NCBI RefSeq assembly: GCF_004614235.1
Contig: NZ_SPVH01000006.1
Location: 496,001-560,000 of the forward strand
Reading direction: 5' to 3'
DNA length: 64,000 bases
Source: Brevundimonas intermedia
Lineage (GTDB): Bacteria; Pseudomonadota; Alphaproteobacteria; Caulobacterales; Caulobacteraceae
Part shown: positions 34,367-42,783 of the stretch, piece by piece
How positions within the stretch are numbered: the first letter of the stretch is position 1
Layout: the number at the start of each line of letters is the position of its first letter
Made by a program: the position numbers and the translations under genes
Notes under the pieces: model-generated
The model's database searches: none
What the model was told of the DNA's origin: nothing
The model's input: only the letters and a program-made list of their open reading frames with translations

Positions 34367-34635
34367 GGTTGGTCTCCTTGCATGGTTGAGGATGTCAGCG
34401 GGCGAGCGCCGAGGAGCCGCGCCGGGGCGCGACGGATGGGGTGGGGTGGGGTGGACTGGAGGCGGGGCAGGCCCGCGAGGCCCCCAGAGTCGGCCGCCTG
34501 GGCAGCACGTCGAGGGCGGAGATGGTCGGGCCATTGGAAGCCCGGAGCTGGCCTCAGCGGGCCGCAGGGGTAATCGGTTTTGCCATAGAGGCGACGCCGA
34601 TCAGGTGGTGGTCAGGCGAAGGACGCCGACAAGGC
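34367..34635. other. GC-rich intergenic region upstream of the integrase
   Basis: No gene is seen. It holds a G-rich run, GGGG(T)GGGG(T)GGGG(T)GG at 34,438-34,454, able to form a G-quadruplex on the plus strand, upstream of the integrase start. Confidence 0.4.
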
Positions 34636-34923
34636 TCAGGCCTCTGCGGCGCTGCGATTAGGCCTTAGCAGTTCATAGGAAAGACGGCCTCGGTTGGCTG
34701 AGCGGGCCTTCCAATAGTGGTCCCGGCAATCTGCACCCGTGTAGCGCCTGAGCACGGATAGGGCACACTGGACCGGCAAACCGCACTGTCTGGCGGCAGT
34801 CTCGGCAAGGGCATTTTGGCCCTCCGAAAAGCCACCGTCGATCAGACTTAGGATTGTGATGACCAGGGTGGTTTCGTCATCCAGATTGGTGTCGCATCGG
34901 TGGTTCAGATGTCGTTGTTTCAT
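34636..34923 (-). CDS. Small protein homologous to C-terminal domain of the RepA-like ATPase
   Basis: The 95-residue product ends LRRYTGADCRDHYWKARSAN and RGRLSYELL. This parallels LDKYTGSDPERHHWNYDKGA and RGKRSYYLL at the C-terminus of the ATPase encoded just upstream. It looks like a stand-alone copy of the ATPase winged-helix tail, possibly a partner or modulator. It starts at the ATG at 34,923. Confidence 0.65.
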   Translation of the reverse strand: MKQRHLNHRCDTNLDDETTLVITILSLIDGGFSEGQNALAETAARQCGLPVQCALSVLRRYTGADCRDHYWKARSANRGRLSYELLRPNRSAAEA

Positions 34924-35128
34924 GGGAAAATATTCCTGATGGCAGGTCATGGGGGAGCGCTTGCCGGTGAGGCCGCCCGCATGAATGATTGAGTTTGAGT
35001 TGGTGTTGAGGGGGCTGTCCCCCGCTTGCAGTCGGAGACGGAAACTCTGGTGCGAGTACCGCCCCAAATCCCCAGTTCTCCAGATCTTCACCCGGCAGCC
35101 CCGGCCGGGGTGATGGGGTTTTGGGGAA

Positions 35129-36235
35129 TTAGGGCGTTGGGGTGGTGGTTCCCTCAGCCGGGCGATCTGTCAGCAGGTAATAGCTTCGCTTGCCTCGAGC
35201 GCCCTTGTCGTAATTCCAATGATGTCTTTCGGGATCGCTGCCGGTGTACTTGTCCAGGACTCGGTGAGCCTGGGCACGGGAGATGTCGCCATTGACTGCC
35301 ATCGCCTTGACCAGCCGGTCCTGACCGACGTGACCATGGCCCTGGGCAAGGAAACTACGGATCGCCGCAATCACCTGATCGTCGTCGAGCTGCCCGGCTT
35401 CGAGGGTGTGTCCCTCCAACTCTTCCGAATAGACTGGGCGTACTGAAGCTACCTTCTCGACGTAGGTTAGGCCTTGTTCGGTTGAGTAGGCATAAGCGAC
35501 CTCTTGCGGGCTGTCCGCCCTGCTCTTCTGTTGGGTAAAGCGGACGACCCGTTCAGATGCCCCTGCGCTGCCTGTCATCGGCTCAGCAACGTAAGCGGCA
35601 TCGAAGTCTTCCAGGATATCCGTCGTGCCCTGGTAACGCAGGGATCCGTCGGCGTTCCGGTTCTTCGCTGTATGGCCCAGCGCTATGATGGTGCCGCCCG
35701 CCATCACATACTCCCGGCAGACATTGGCGAAGTTGCTCGAACGGGCCTTGTCCATGAGATTGGTGAACTTCTTGAGGGTGTCGATGATTACGACAGAGCC
35801 TCGAGCCGTACCGTCCTGGGTAGCCTCAATCAGCTTGTCCACGAACTGACTGGCCTTGAAGCCTTTCAGGCCGGGAGCCAGCATGTGGGCGTTCAGAAGC
35901 TCCAGTATCTCGACCTTTACGGCTAGGCCTTTCCCGCTGTCGTCAGCGTTGATGTAAAAAAGCTTGTTCGGGTCGAGCCGCCCTTCCTCGATTGCGTCTT
36001 TGATGAACCGCGTCACCAGAAGCGTCTTACCAGCGTTGGGGGGCGCATAGATGATTGTCGCCTGCCCCAAGAACATGATGCCGCCGAGCAGGGGTATGGT
36101 GTCAACAGCCCGCGCATGAAGCTTGGCGGCGTCCCCTCTCAGGCTGTGCTGAACGAGTGGATTGAGTCTCTCTGCCGGGGGCTTGGGTGGCTCTTTATCC
36201 GGCTCTTCAGGGGGTGGTTTAGGGGGTAGAACCAT
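35129..36235 (-). CDS. RepA-like AAA ATPase (RecA-fold helicase family)
   Basis: The 368-residue protein has a proline-rich N-terminus and a RecA-like core with Walker A APPNAGKT (residues 64-71) and Walker B VVIIDTLKKF. It also has LGHTAKNRN, as in RepA/RSF1010-type replicative ATPases, and a C-terminal winged-helix-like domain (DRLVKAMAVNGDISRAQAHR). Such genes drive replication or maintenance of plasmids and integrative elements. It is divergent from the LysR-like regulator at 36,424. Confidence 0.82.
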   Translation of the reverse strand: MVLPPKPPPEEPDKEPPKPPAERLNPLVQHSLRGDAAKLHARAVDTIPLLGGIMFLGQATIIYAPPNAGKTLLVTRFIKDAIEEGRLDPNKLFYINADDSGKGLAVKVEILELLNAHMLAPGLKGFKASQFVDKLIEATQDGTARGSVVIIDTLKKFTNLMDKARSSNFANVCREYVMAGGTIIALGHTAKNRNADGSLRYQGTTDILEDFDAAYVAEPMTGSAGASERVVRFTQQKSRADSPQEVAYAYSTEQGLTYVEKVASVRPVYSEELEGHTLEAGQLDDDQVIAAIRSFLAQGHGHVGQDRLVKAMAVNGDISRAQAHRVLDKYTGSDPERHHWNYDKGARGKRSYYLLTDRPAEGTTTPTP

Positions 36236-36423
36236 CGCTCGATCTCCTTGTCTTTGTGATCAATGAGCGTGTTCTGACCAGCCAATTTCGGCCTGTAAAT
36301 GGGGGCAAATTGGTGGTTTTACGGGAGCGAGATGTGTTTCCTAGCGGAAGACACTTCCACCAGGACCTTGCCAAAATAGTGGGTAAAATTAAATTTTGTT
36401 TAGGTTGGGAGGAGGGTGCTTTT
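36236..36423. promoter_or_regulatory. Divergent promoter region, ATPase / winged-helix regulator
   Basis: The 188-bp gap contains an A/T-rich tract (AAAATAGTGGGTAAAATTAAA around 36,373-36,395) unusual for this genome and a strong AGGAGGG ribosome-binding site before the GTG at 36,424. The regulator downstream probably acts here. Confidence 0.45.
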
Positions 36424-36807
36424 GTGAGTGAGGAAACGAGTGTGACGGTGAAAAAGCGTGAGGATCGGACCGAGTTCGGTGGTCTTCGCGTCGTTTGGCT
36501 GGAGGCCTTCGTCAAATCTGTGGAGGCCAAATCAAGGGTAGTGGCAGCCGCCCAGATGGGCGTCGATCAGGCGACCGTAACGAAACACATCGGAAAACTT
36601 GAAAAGTGGCTGGGCCGAGGGTGCATCCGCCCACTAATCAGTGACAATGTGTGGCCGGTGCATTTGACAGCCGACGGTAAGGATTTCCTGCCGGATGCTG
36701 TGAAAGTGCTGAAGATTCTTCGCGAAGCACGTATCCCTCCGTTGAATGAGCTTGATGCTAATCCCTCGGTTGAAACCGCCGGGGCACCTCCGTCCGACAT
36801 CGTCTAG
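36424..36807 (+). CDS. Winged-helix (LysR N-terminal-like) DNA-binding protein
   Basis: The 127-residue protein contains only a LysR-type helix-turn-helix (WLEAFVKSVEAKSRVVAAAQ, VDQATVTKHIGKLEKWLG) without the effector domain, plus a short proline-containing tail. The GTG start at 36,424 is fixed by a strong AGGAGGG site; the frame extends upstream without an ATG of family sense. It probably regulates the divergent RepA-like gene. Confidence 0.7.
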   Translation: MSEETSVTVKKREDRTEFGGLRVVWLEAFVKSVEAKSRVVAAAQMGVDQATVTKHIGKLEKWLGRGCIRPLISDNVWPVHLTADGKDFLPDAVKVLKILREARIPPLNELDANPSVETAGAPPSDIV

Positions 36808-36868
36808 GAAGAAGCTTGATAGGAGAGCCAAACCTCGCTGGCCCGGCCTCCCACCAATCAGCATGATC

Positions 36869-37153
36869 TCAGTGCGGCGCGTTTAGATACCTTTCCGATG
36901 ACCTGTTCCGCCTTCGTCGCGCTAGCACCACCGCAATCCCGAAGGTCGTCATGGCGACGATACAGGCGATCGGCTGAGCCACCGTCAGGGCGGACAGGGT
37001 GAGGGTGCCCAGGAACACCAGCGTCTGTTTAGGCCGGGTGATGAAGCTGACGACTAGCCCCAAGACTACCGATGCGATCAGGACGATCGCGACTGCCCTG
37101 AGAACGGCCAACCCCACGCATAGGATGACCAGCAGGAGAAACCGGTCCATCAT
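36869..37153 (-). CDS. Hypothetical membrane protein
   Basis: The 94-residue product has three hydrophobic helices (FLLLVILCVGLAVLRAVAIV, TLVFLGTLTLSALTVA, IACIVAMTTFGIAVVLA) and a basic tail. Its start overlaps the stop of the gene upstream (ATGATGG at 37,148-37,153). The function is unknown. Confidence 0.6.
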   Translation of the reverse strand: MMDRFLLLVILCVGLAVLRAVAIVLIASVVLGLVVSFITRPKQTLVFLGTLTLSALTVAQPIACIVAMTTFGIAVVLARRRRNRSSERYLNAPH

Positions 37154-37539
37154 CGGCCGCCCACCTCGGTCCAGAAGTGGGCGAGGCAGAGATAGTGGAT
37201 GCCAAGTTCGGTGCCTGGGCCGTTCTCGACCAAGATCACGGTGTCCCGCCCACACCGGCCCCGGTAGACGATCTCAAACCATAGGCCGTGATCTTCCAGG
37301 GTGTCGTACTTGGGCTCCTCCGCATCGTCGCCAGTGATCGGAAAGCCAGCGGCGGTGTTAATCACGTAGGCGGTGTCGCCGCCCTGGACGACGAGGATCC
37401 GGGTGTCCTCGCTTACGTGTGACGGATGATCCGCGTAGGCCTGCCATCCACGGTGAGCGATCAGGGTGCGCAGGTCTTCTTCTAAGTCGGGATCGCTGAT
37501 GACGCCGGCGACGTCGGCGATGGTGTTCATGGAGAGCAA
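37150..37539 (-). CDS. Hypothetical protein, tandem paralogue 2
   Basis: The 129-residue product shares its layout with the next gene: DPDLEEDLRTLIAHRGWQAY, ILVVQGGD, AAGFPI, LEDHGLWFEIVY. A TTG start at 37,539 is chosen because TTGCTCTCCATGAAC aligns with the ATGCTCTCCCTGAAC start of the paralogue and both follow GAAGGAC/AAAGGAC. An ATG at 37,530 is the alternative. The family is unknown. Confidence 0.55.
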   Translation of the reverse strand: MLSMNTIADVAGVISDPDLEEDLRTLIAHRGWQAYADHPSHVSEDTRILVVQGGDTAYVINTAAGFPITGDDAEEPKYDTLEDHGLWFEIVYRGRCGRDTVILVENGPGTELGIHYLCLAHFWTEVGGR

Positions 37540-37561
37540 GGGGATGGCGTCCTTCAGGCAC

Positions 37562-37593
37562 AAAAAAGCCCTCGCGACAGGGTGTCGGAGGGC
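37562..37593 (-). terminator. Terminator between tandem paralogues
   Basis: On the minus strand GCCCTC pairs with GAGGGC, followed by TTTTTT. It sits 23 bases before the start of the next gene, as does the hairpin at 38,039 before the first paralogue. Confidence 0.6.
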
Positions 37594-37617
37594 GCGGGTC
37601 GGATGGGTGATTGAGGC

Positions 37618-38013
37618 TCAGTCGGCGTGGGAGGTCGGAGAACGGTCGGCAACACCCAGGCAGTTGAAGCGGAGGGTGTCGTTGGTTTCGGGGTGGTCGG
37701 CCACGAAGACCAGCATCCCGAAGTCGTCGGTTAGGACGTAGGCCAACTCGAACCACGAACCGTGGTCGTTGAACCACTCCCAACCGGGTTGGTCGGCCTG
37801 GTCCCAGCAGATGGGGAAGCCTAAGGCATCATGTATGGTCTCAGGTGGATCACTCGGCTGCACGACGACGATCTGGAGGATTTCGCCAAGGGGGCGGCGA
37901 CGGTCGGTGTCCACCTGCCAGACACGAAGTCCGATCAGGGCGCGCAGGGCAGGGTCGAGGCTAGGGTCTGTGAGCGCCGCCGTAACGGCGTCACGGTCGT
38001 TCAGGGAGAGCAT
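37618..38013 (-). CDS. Hypothetical protein, tandem paralogue 1
   Basis: The 131-residue product (MLSLNDRDAVTAALTDPSLD, LRALIGLRVWQV, IVVVQPSDPPETIHDALGFPI, FNDHGSWFELAYVL) is homologous to the gene at 37,150. No known domain is recognised. The ATG at 38,013 has AAAGGAC upstream; an ATG at 38,037 lies on the edge of the terminator hairpin. Confidence 0.6.
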   Translation of the reverse strand: MLSLNDRDAVTAALTDPSLDPALRALIGLRVWQVDTDRRRPLGEILQIVVVQPSDPPETIHDALGFPICWDQADQPGWEWFNDHGSWFELAYVLTDDFGMLVFVADHPETNDTLRFNCLGVADRSPTSHAD

Positions 38014-38038
38014 GGTCTGGATGTCCTTTCGGGGCATG

Positions 38039-38069
38039 AAAAAACCCCCGCAGCTGAGGGCCACGGGGG
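38039..38069 (-). terminator. Rho-independent terminator
   Basis: On the minus strand CCCCCG (38,064-38,069) pairs with CGGGGG (38,045-38,050), followed by TTTTTT. It lies between the lipoprotein gene at 38,215 and the tandem paralogue downstream. Confidence 0.7.
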
Positions 38070-38214
38070 TCGGTGATGGTTGGGGTTTTGGAAGGCGTCA
38101 GGTCGTCCTAGTGAACGGCCTTGAAGTCGATGACGCGCATCGGGTTTTCAGGCTGCTGACTGAGGGAAGGGACGTTGGTGTCCTGCCCCTGCCAGCGACC
38201 CGGTAAGGCACCAC

Positions 38215-38652
38215 TTACCGTGCTGAAGGGACGCTCGGCGAAAGAGCGCCTGCCGCCTGGTTGAGCCGGTCCTTCAAGCGCTTTGAACGGGTGATCCCAG
38301 ACAGGGGCATGGTGCCGCTGTGAGAGACGGTGAAATAGAAGCCGTCCTGCACGGTGCCGTCAGCCTTCCGGCCCCTGGAGGGAACCATCGTGCCGACGAT
38401 CTGGTGGCTGTCGAACAGGAACTTGATCGTGGCCTGATACCCCTTGTTCGGATGCTCAACGCGCACGATCGGGCTGGTACCGAACTCGACGTTCATGGCG
38501 TCCACCAGGATCTGATCGGCCTGAGCTTCGGTGATCAGATAGACGGGTTCGCTCTGGCTGACATAGGTGCCGGGCGTCCGTGCTGGTGCAGAAGCGCAGC
38601 CACCGATGGCGAGCGCGGCAGCGGCGAGGGCGGCATAGACGAGGCGCTTCAT
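38215..38652 (-). CDS. Hypothetical lipoprotein
   Basis: The 145-residue product has a lipoprotein signal (MKRLVYAALAAAALAIGGCA, lipobox IGGC). The mature domain includes YLITEAQADQILVDAMNVEF and YQATIKFLFDSHQIVGTMVP, a small alpha/beta fold. The start overlaps the stop of the membrane protein gene upstream (ATGA). The function is unknown. Confidence 0.7.
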   Translation of the reverse strand: MKRLVYAALAAAALAIGGCASAPARTPGTYVSQSEPVYLITEAQADQILVDAMNVEFGTSPIVRVEHPNKGYQATIKFLFDSHQIVGTMVPSRGRKADGTVQDGFYFTVSHSGTMPLSGITRSKRLKDRLNQAAGALSPSVPSAR

Positions 38653-38990
38653 TTGGTGATGCCTTTTGCCGATTGAGCCCTGTCCACGCGCTTCCTCTGG
38701 CGGGTTGCCACGTAGACGCCGCCGAAGGTCGCAATCCCGACCGTGCCCCAAAGAAGGATGGAGCCGTAACGGCTGACCTTCCTCTCGTTTTCTGGATAGC
38801 TCAGGGTGTCTTGCAGCCTTTGATCTCTAGAATTCGGGTCAATGGAAAGAGACGTTGCCTCGACGCTGGCGTAGAACCGTTGGAGTGGTATGTAGGCTTG
38901 CAGAAACAAGCTTGTGACAATCACGTAGAATGCAGCCACCGCTGCCAGCCCGATGCGGGCGGTATTACTATTCATCTGATACGATCTCAT
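38649..38990 (-). CDS. Hypothetical two-helix membrane protein
   Basis: The 113-residue product has an N-terminal transmembrane helix (IGLAAVAAFYVIVTSLFLQA), an extracytoplasmic loop with charged residues and a second helix (YGSILLWGTVGIATFGGVYV), then a basic tail. It is coupled to the lipoprotein gene. An ATG at 38,972 is a second possible start. The family is unknown. Confidence 0.6.
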   Translation of the reverse strand: MRSYQMNSNTARIGLAAVAAFYVIVTSLFLQAYIPLQRFYASVEATSLSIDPNSRDQRLQDTLSYPENERKVSRYGSILLWGTVGIATFGGVYVATRQRKRVDRAQSAKGITK

Positions 38991-39183
38991 TGTGTGTTGA
39001 GACGCGCAGTTATTTGCACATCATATAAGATGCCGAGTTTTGCGCTCGGCGCGGTATCAGGCTGTGTTGTTGCTTGTGTTCGCTCCGCACGATGCGGCAG
39101 CGGTCTCCCCAGACCGAATAACCGAATCTGGGATATCCCGATTTAGGTTTTAGCGAAAGCGTCTCACCGATCAGGGGCGCGCG

Positions 39184-39450
39184 TTGCCGTCATCGATTTT
39201 CACGCAGCGGCACCAGGAGTTGATCAGCTTCCTCGCTTCGACGCGGAACGCGGCTGGGGTCACTCAGGTCGAGCTAGCAGACCGACTGGGAAAGCCGCAG
39301 AGCTTCGTGTCGAAGGTGGAGCGAGGCGAGCGGCGTCTAGACGTGATTGAGTTCTGTCAGGTCGCCGAGGCGCTCGGATGTGGTCCGGCGAAGCTGCTCC
39401 AAGAGTTTGTCGATTCCACGCGTCAACTAGACCGTGCAGGGCTTCCATGA
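39184..39450 (+). CDS. XRE-family regulator
   Basis: The 88-residue protein is a compact Cro/C1 helix-turn-helix (TRNAAGVTQVELADRLGKPQ, SFVSKVERGERRLDVIEFCQ). The start is TTG at 39,184. It lies directly upstream of the restriction-modification gene in the same direction and is likely the controller protein that times its expression, by analogy with C proteins. Confidence 0.8.
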   Translation: MPSSIFTQRHQELISFLASTRNAAGVTQVELADRLGKPQSFVSKVERGERRLDVIEFCQVAEALGCGPAKLLQEFVDSTRQLDRAGLP

Positions 39451-39532
39451 AGGTCGCCGACGATTCCTCGTGGCGGAGCCCGCCATAGGTCGGCTATCCC
39501 CTTCCAGGTCACATCAGGGAAACAGGTGAGAG

Positions 39533-42500
39533 TTGAATCTCTTCAATCGGAAGACCCTAAAGCGCGTCATCAAGCCGGCACCGATTCCGGCGTCGCACTT
39601 GTCGGTACTTGAAGGCTGGGCCGAGTTAATTCGCACTGGCCGCGTCTACACCCACAAAGAAACGGCGCTCCGCGAAGACTTTACGTCAGAGATCGTCAAA
39701 GGAGTCCTTGGCTATAAGGGGCCGGCGAGCGGGGCTGCCTACACATTGGCGGCTGAGCAATCGATCCTGCGAGGCAGTGTCGATCTGGCTTTGGGACATT
39801 TCGGAGAAAAGATCCCCGAAATCCTTGCACCATTCGAACTGAAGGGGGCCGATACCCGCGACCTTGATGCGATTATGCCGGGGAGAAACAAAACCCCAGT
39901 TCAACAGGCGTGGGAGTACGCCATGAACGCGAGGGGGGTGAAGTGGGTCATTGTCTCGAACATGGTCGAGCTACGTCTCTATGGCTTCGGCGAAGGTACC
40001 ATCGCCTATGAGGTTTTCCATCTCGACCGGCTGACAGAACCAGAAGAGTACGCCCGGCTCATGTTGCTTTTGTCGGCGGGCAGACTGCTCTCGGGCGGCA
40101 CCCTGGACCTTTTGAAACAAAGTCGGGAGGAAGACCGGGATATCACCGACAGCCTCTACCGGGACTACAAGTCTCTACGTCTGAAGCTCATTGGTGCTGT
40201 CCAGGCGGCAGACCCGGCGATCGCTGCTCTAGACTCGATAGCCGTCGCGCAGAAAATCTTGGATCGCGTCCTGTTCATCGCGTTCGCCGAAGACACCGGC
40301 CTCCTACCGTACAACACACTGTCTCAGGCGTTCGTCGATCGGGACCCGTACAATCCTCGCCCGGTCTGGGATAACTTTCGAGGCTTGTTCAACGCCATCG
40401 ACAAAGGCAGCGATGCCCTGAAAATCCCCCGTTATAATGGCGGGCTCTTTCGGCAGGACGACACAATCGACGCCTTGGCCCTGCCCGACGAGGTCTGCGA
40501 AGGGTTCAAGGCGCTCGGCGAATATGATTTCGCCTCCGAGGTCTCGGTCACCGTCCTCGGCCACATCTTTGAACAATCTATTGCGGACGTTGAACGCCTC
40601 CAGGCGCAAGCTCGGGGCGAGGAAGCCGAGGAAGTTCGGGCCACCGGCACCACCGGCCGGCGCAAGCGTGACGGTGTGGTCTACACCCCCGACTATATCG
40701 CTCGGTTCATTGTGGCCGAGACGCTTGGGCGGCACCTCGAAGAAGCCTTCGCCACCATTGTGCGCGCCTACGCCAAAGCGGGGGCTGATCTGTCTGATTA
40801 TGCCACCATACCGTGGCGTCGGAAGTCGGCGGAATTGGAGGCATGGCAAGCCTACCGCGAGCGGCTGAAGTCGCTGCGCATCGTAGATCCCGCCTGTGGT
40901 TCGGGTGTGTTCCTCATCATGGCCTTCGACTTCCTGAAAGCCGAGCTGACTCGCGTCAACGACAAGATCAAAGATCTTCTGCCCAAGGCAGAACACTACG
41001 GCGATCTGTTAGAGTATGTGCCGGACAGCGATATCCTGACGAACAACCTGTTCGGTGTCGATGTGAATGTCGAAAGCGTCGAGATCGCCAAGCTGTCACT
41101 CTGGATCAAAACCGCCCGACGCGGGAAGGTCTTAGATAGCTTGGACGCCAGTCTGCGGGTGGGCGACAGCCTAATCGAGGACAGCAACTTTGCGTATCTT
41201 GATCACGCCTTCAGGTGGGAAACCGCATTCCCAAGCGTATTTGCCGAGGGCGGCTTCGACGTGGTCCTGGGAAATCCCCCCTATGTCCGCATGGAGCTTC
41301 TGAAGACATTAAAGCCCTATCTTGAAAAGAGATATGAGGTGGTTTCGGATCGGGCTGATCTCTATTGCTATTTCTACGAGCGCGGCCTCCGGCTCCTCAA
41401 GCCTGGGGGGCGCTTAGGCTACATATCGTCATCGACGTTTCTCCGAAATGGATCTGGGCGGCCATTACGAGATTACTTGTCTAAGAAATCGACTATTGAA
41501 TCGATCGTAGACTTCGGCGATCTGCAGATATTTGATGGAGTCGCGACTTTGCCGATCATTTTGACGGCACGTCGTGGGGCCGCCCCTAGTGGTCACGAGC
41601 TGAAGTTTTGGCAGTTAGAAGCTGTTCCCGAGACCAACTTCCAGGCCGCTTGGGAAAAGGCGGCCGGAGCATATCCGCAGGCGGCCTTGAGTTCTGGTCC
41701 GTGGGAGTTGGAAAACACAACACTCAGATCTTTGAGAGACAAAATCCGAGGGGGCCGAAAGACCCTGAAGGAGGTTTATGGCGCTCCCCTATACGGCATC
41801 AAGACGGGTCTAAATCGCGCGTTTGTCATCCCCAACGAAATTAAAGAACGCCTCTGCGCTAAGGACCCCAATTCTGCTGATCTACTAAAACCCTTCCTAG
41901 AAGGCAAAGATCTGAAGCGATGGAGGGCAGAACCTCGTGGCCTTTGGCTCATCTACATCCCAAAGGGGCGGATCGACATTAATGATTATCCTGCCATTCG
42001 CGAATGGCTTTGGCCCTTCAAGGAGGAGCTGGAGAAGCGCGCTACTAAGCAAGCGTGGTTTGAGCTCCAGCAGGCGCAAGACGCGTACGTCTCTAATTTT
42101 GAAAGCCGGAAGATTATATACGCCGAATTCAATCGGAGATATTTCAGCTTCGCTAGTTCGGATACCTATTTCAACAATAAGATATTCATGAGCGCCAGCG
42201 GAGACGCGTCGCTTTTATCTCTTCTACAATCTTCTGTGTACTGGTTTCTCCTGATCTCAATGGCACCCCAAGTTATCGGAGGCTCACGAGAGCTTCGATC
42301 GCAATATGTCGAGACTATGCCAATTCCTATGTGGACGACCACATCTCAGTCGGAGCTAGCGAGACTGGGGGAGAAAGCGACAGCAACCGCTGACGCCCGA
42401 CTCAGCCTACAAATCGCCCTCACGCGCAGAATTTCAGACCTTTGCCCGGCGGGGAGAGACGCCAAGCTCACATCCCGGCTCCAGGAATGGTGGACCCTGC

Positions 42501-42727
42501 CCGACTTCTCCGCCTTCAGAGCGGAGGTGAAGAAGGCGTTCAAAGCCGACATTCCGTTAGCCGACCGTTCCGCTTGGGAAGACTGGATCAATCGCGACCG
42601 TGGCGAGATCGCCCGTCTGTCTGCTGAAATTACCCAGGCTGAAGCTCAGATCGACAACATCGTCTACGGTCTTTTCAACCTGACCTCCGATGAAATCGCG
42701 CTGTTGGAAAGCGTAGTTTCTCGGTAG
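39533..42727 (+). CDS. Type IIG (Eco57I-like) restriction-modification enzyme
   Basis: The 1064-residue single-chain enzyme has an N-terminal PD-(D/E)xK-like nuclease region (VDLALGHF ... APFELKG), a helical linker, and an N6-adenine methyltransferase with motif I DPACGSGVFL (from residue 452) and motif IV NPPY (residue 581). A C-terminal TaqI-like target-recognition region follows (YGIKTGLNRAFVI, FLEGKDLKRWR). It should both methylate and cut DNA. The start is TTG at 39,533 with AGGTGAG just upstream. A controller-like XRE gene precedes it, and the CD-NTase-like pair follows by 56 bases. Confidence 0.88.
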   Translation: MNLFNRKTLKRVIKPAPIPASHLSVLEGWAELIRTGRVYTHKETALREDFTSEIVKGVLGYKGPASGAAYTLAAEQSILRGSVDLALGHFGEKIPEILAPFELKGADTRDLDAIMPGRNKTPVQQAWEYAMNARGVKWVIVSNMVELRLYGFGEGTIAYEVFHLDRLTEPEEYARLMLLLSAGRLLSGGTLDLLKQSREEDRDITDSLYRDYKSLRLKLIGAVQAADPAIAALDSIAVAQKILDRVLFIAFAEDTGLLPYNTLSQAFVDRDPYNPRPVWDNFRGLFNAIDKGSDALKIPRYNGGLFRQDDTIDALALPDEVCEGFKALGEYDFASEVSVTVLGHIFEQSIADVERLQAQARGEEAEEVRATGTTGRRKRDGVVYTPDYIARFIVAETLGRHLEEAFATIVRAYAKAGADLSDYATIPWRRKSAELEAWQAYRERLKSLRIVDPACGSGVFLIMAFDFLKAELTRVNDKIKDLLPKAEHYGDLLEYVPDSDILTNNLFGVDVNVESVEIAKLSLWIKTARRGKVLDSLDASLRVGDSLIEDSNFAYLDHAFRWETAFPSVFAEGGFDVVLGNPPYVRMELLKTLKPYLEKRYEVVSDRADLYCYFYERGLRLLKPGGRLGYISSSTFLRNGSGRPLRDYLSKKSTIESIVDFGDLQIFDGVATLPIILTARRGAAPSGHELKFWQLEAVPETNFQAAWEKAAGAYPQAALSSGPWELENTTLRSLRDKIRGGRKTLKEVYGAPLYGIKTGLNRAFVIPNEIKERLCAKDPNSADLLKPFLEGKDLKRWRAEPRGLWLIYIPKGRIDINDYPAIREWLWPFKEELEKRATKQAWFELQQAQDAYVSNFESRKIIYAEFNRRYFSFASSDTYFNNKIFMSASGDASLLSLLQSSVYWFLLISMAPQVIGGSRELRSQYVETMPIPMWTTTSQSELARLGEKATATADARLSLQIALTRRISDLCPAGRDAKLTSRLQEWWTLPDFSAFRAEVKKAFKADIPLADRSAWEDWINRDRGEIARLSAEITQAEAQIDNIVYGLFNLTSDEIALLESVVSR

Positions 42728-42783
42728 CGCTTCCGTAGAACGTCACTATATTTCTTGGAGATACGGCTAAGATTAGCTCGCCC

